64,000 bases of DNA from Ditylenchus dipsaci (lineage: Eukaryota > Nematoda > Chromadorea > Rhabditida > Anguinidae), in NCBI GenBank assembly GCA_004194705.1, contig SADC01001100.1, forward strand, positions 1 through 64,000, read 5' to 3'. A model generated the notes under the pieces. It had not been told where the DNA came from. It saw only the letters and a list, made by a program, of their open reading frames with translations, and made no database searches. Positions 63,659 through 64,000 of the stretch are shown piece by piece; position 1 is the stretch's first letter; each line of letters begins with the position of its first letter. Both the position numbers and the translations under genes were made by a program.

Positions 63659-64000
63659 CCGTATTTACTCTAAAAGCGCGTCCCCAATGCAGCCTTTTCA
63701 CTCTCACTCGCCCATTGGGGACACCTTTTCATTCTCACTCTCACTCGCACTCTGTCCCCAATGCAAAATGAAAAAAACGCTCACTCTCACTCTGTTTTCA
63801 CTCTCACTCTCACTTGCACTCAGTGTTGCCAGTTCAGCATAGTAAAGCTGAGCAAAAAAGAATAGCACTATGCTTTGAGTGGAATTAAGAAAGTGGTATT
63901 TTTTTGGCCATAGAATACTGAATTTTGTCCATAGAATACTGAAAAATGGCCATAGATCTGTGTTGGCCATAGATTACTGAATTTTGGTCTTAGCAATACT
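63659..64000. repeat. Solo CCGTATTT end followed by CACTCTCACTCTC low-complexity sequence
   Basis: TA then CCGTATTTACTCTAAAAGCG, followed by two CATTGGGGAC/GTCCCCAATG arms and (ACTCTC)n tracts to 63835, then TTGGCCATAGA-type repeats to the window end. The element probably continues beyond the window. Confidence 0.5.

Noticed and set aside
63704..63970. 88-codon minus ORF with SESESENRV repeats
   Set aside because: Low-complexity (ACTCTC)n translation.

Overview
This window is eukaryotic: AT-rich, with spliced genes on both strands, introns mostly of 45-65 bp (GT/AG, acceptors ending TTTTAG or TTTCAG), and a very heavy load of DNA transposons. A nematode is the best fit. Evidence is a cysteine-rich protein with a DB module, acceptor-like TTTTTCAG/TTTGCAG sites with no visible upstream exon just 5' of several start codons (the pattern of spliced-leader trans-splicing), and a possible phosphoethanolamine methyltransferase remnant. 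I cannot place it more precisely.

Layout. 1-360: broken methyltransferase 3' end. 491-2604 (-): DB-module secreted protein. 4342-5207 (-): short SPRTN/DVC1-type metalloprotease, divergent from 5556-7445 (+), mitochondrial trifunctional protein beta subunit (thiolase). 9437-10715 (+): small mitochondrial single-span protein. 10.7-17.7 kb: almost only foldback and inverted-repeat elements. 17.7-29.4 kb: a colinear series of five fragments of a SecA-like DEAD-helicase gene with a TPR-like end, intronless and AT-rich, probably once acquired from a bacterium and now interrupted by transposons, among them a decayed pogo element and a Mutator-like element that itself carries a nested foldback. 29.4-38 kb: repeats and a decayed hAT. 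38.25-41.03 kb: a structurally intact hAT transposon with perfect 8-bp target duplications. 41.9-45.85 kb (-): an apparently full-length CR1/jockey-like LINE whose two ORFs lie in one frame separated by one TAG. 46.36-59.06 kb (-): an ATM (Tel1) kinase gene, complete from a probable trans-spliced start to the FATC domain, with several introns filled by small elements. 59.1-64 kb: nested palindromic elements and low-complexity sequence.

The host genes do not form an operon: they are unrelated housekeeping genes (DNA-protein crosslink repair, mitochondrial fatty-acid oxidation, respiration, DNA-damage signalling) spaced by repeats. The most informative material is the transposon archaeology. 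Elements inserted into other elements leave readable empty sites, so target duplications can be read directly: TA for the CCGTATTT family, 8 bp for the GCTACTATAG family and the hAT, TTAA for the AGGGGCATG family. A decayed pogo-type transposase lies between CCGTATTT ends. Single-base frame breaks in otherwise strongly conserved genes suggest that some indels are assembly errors.
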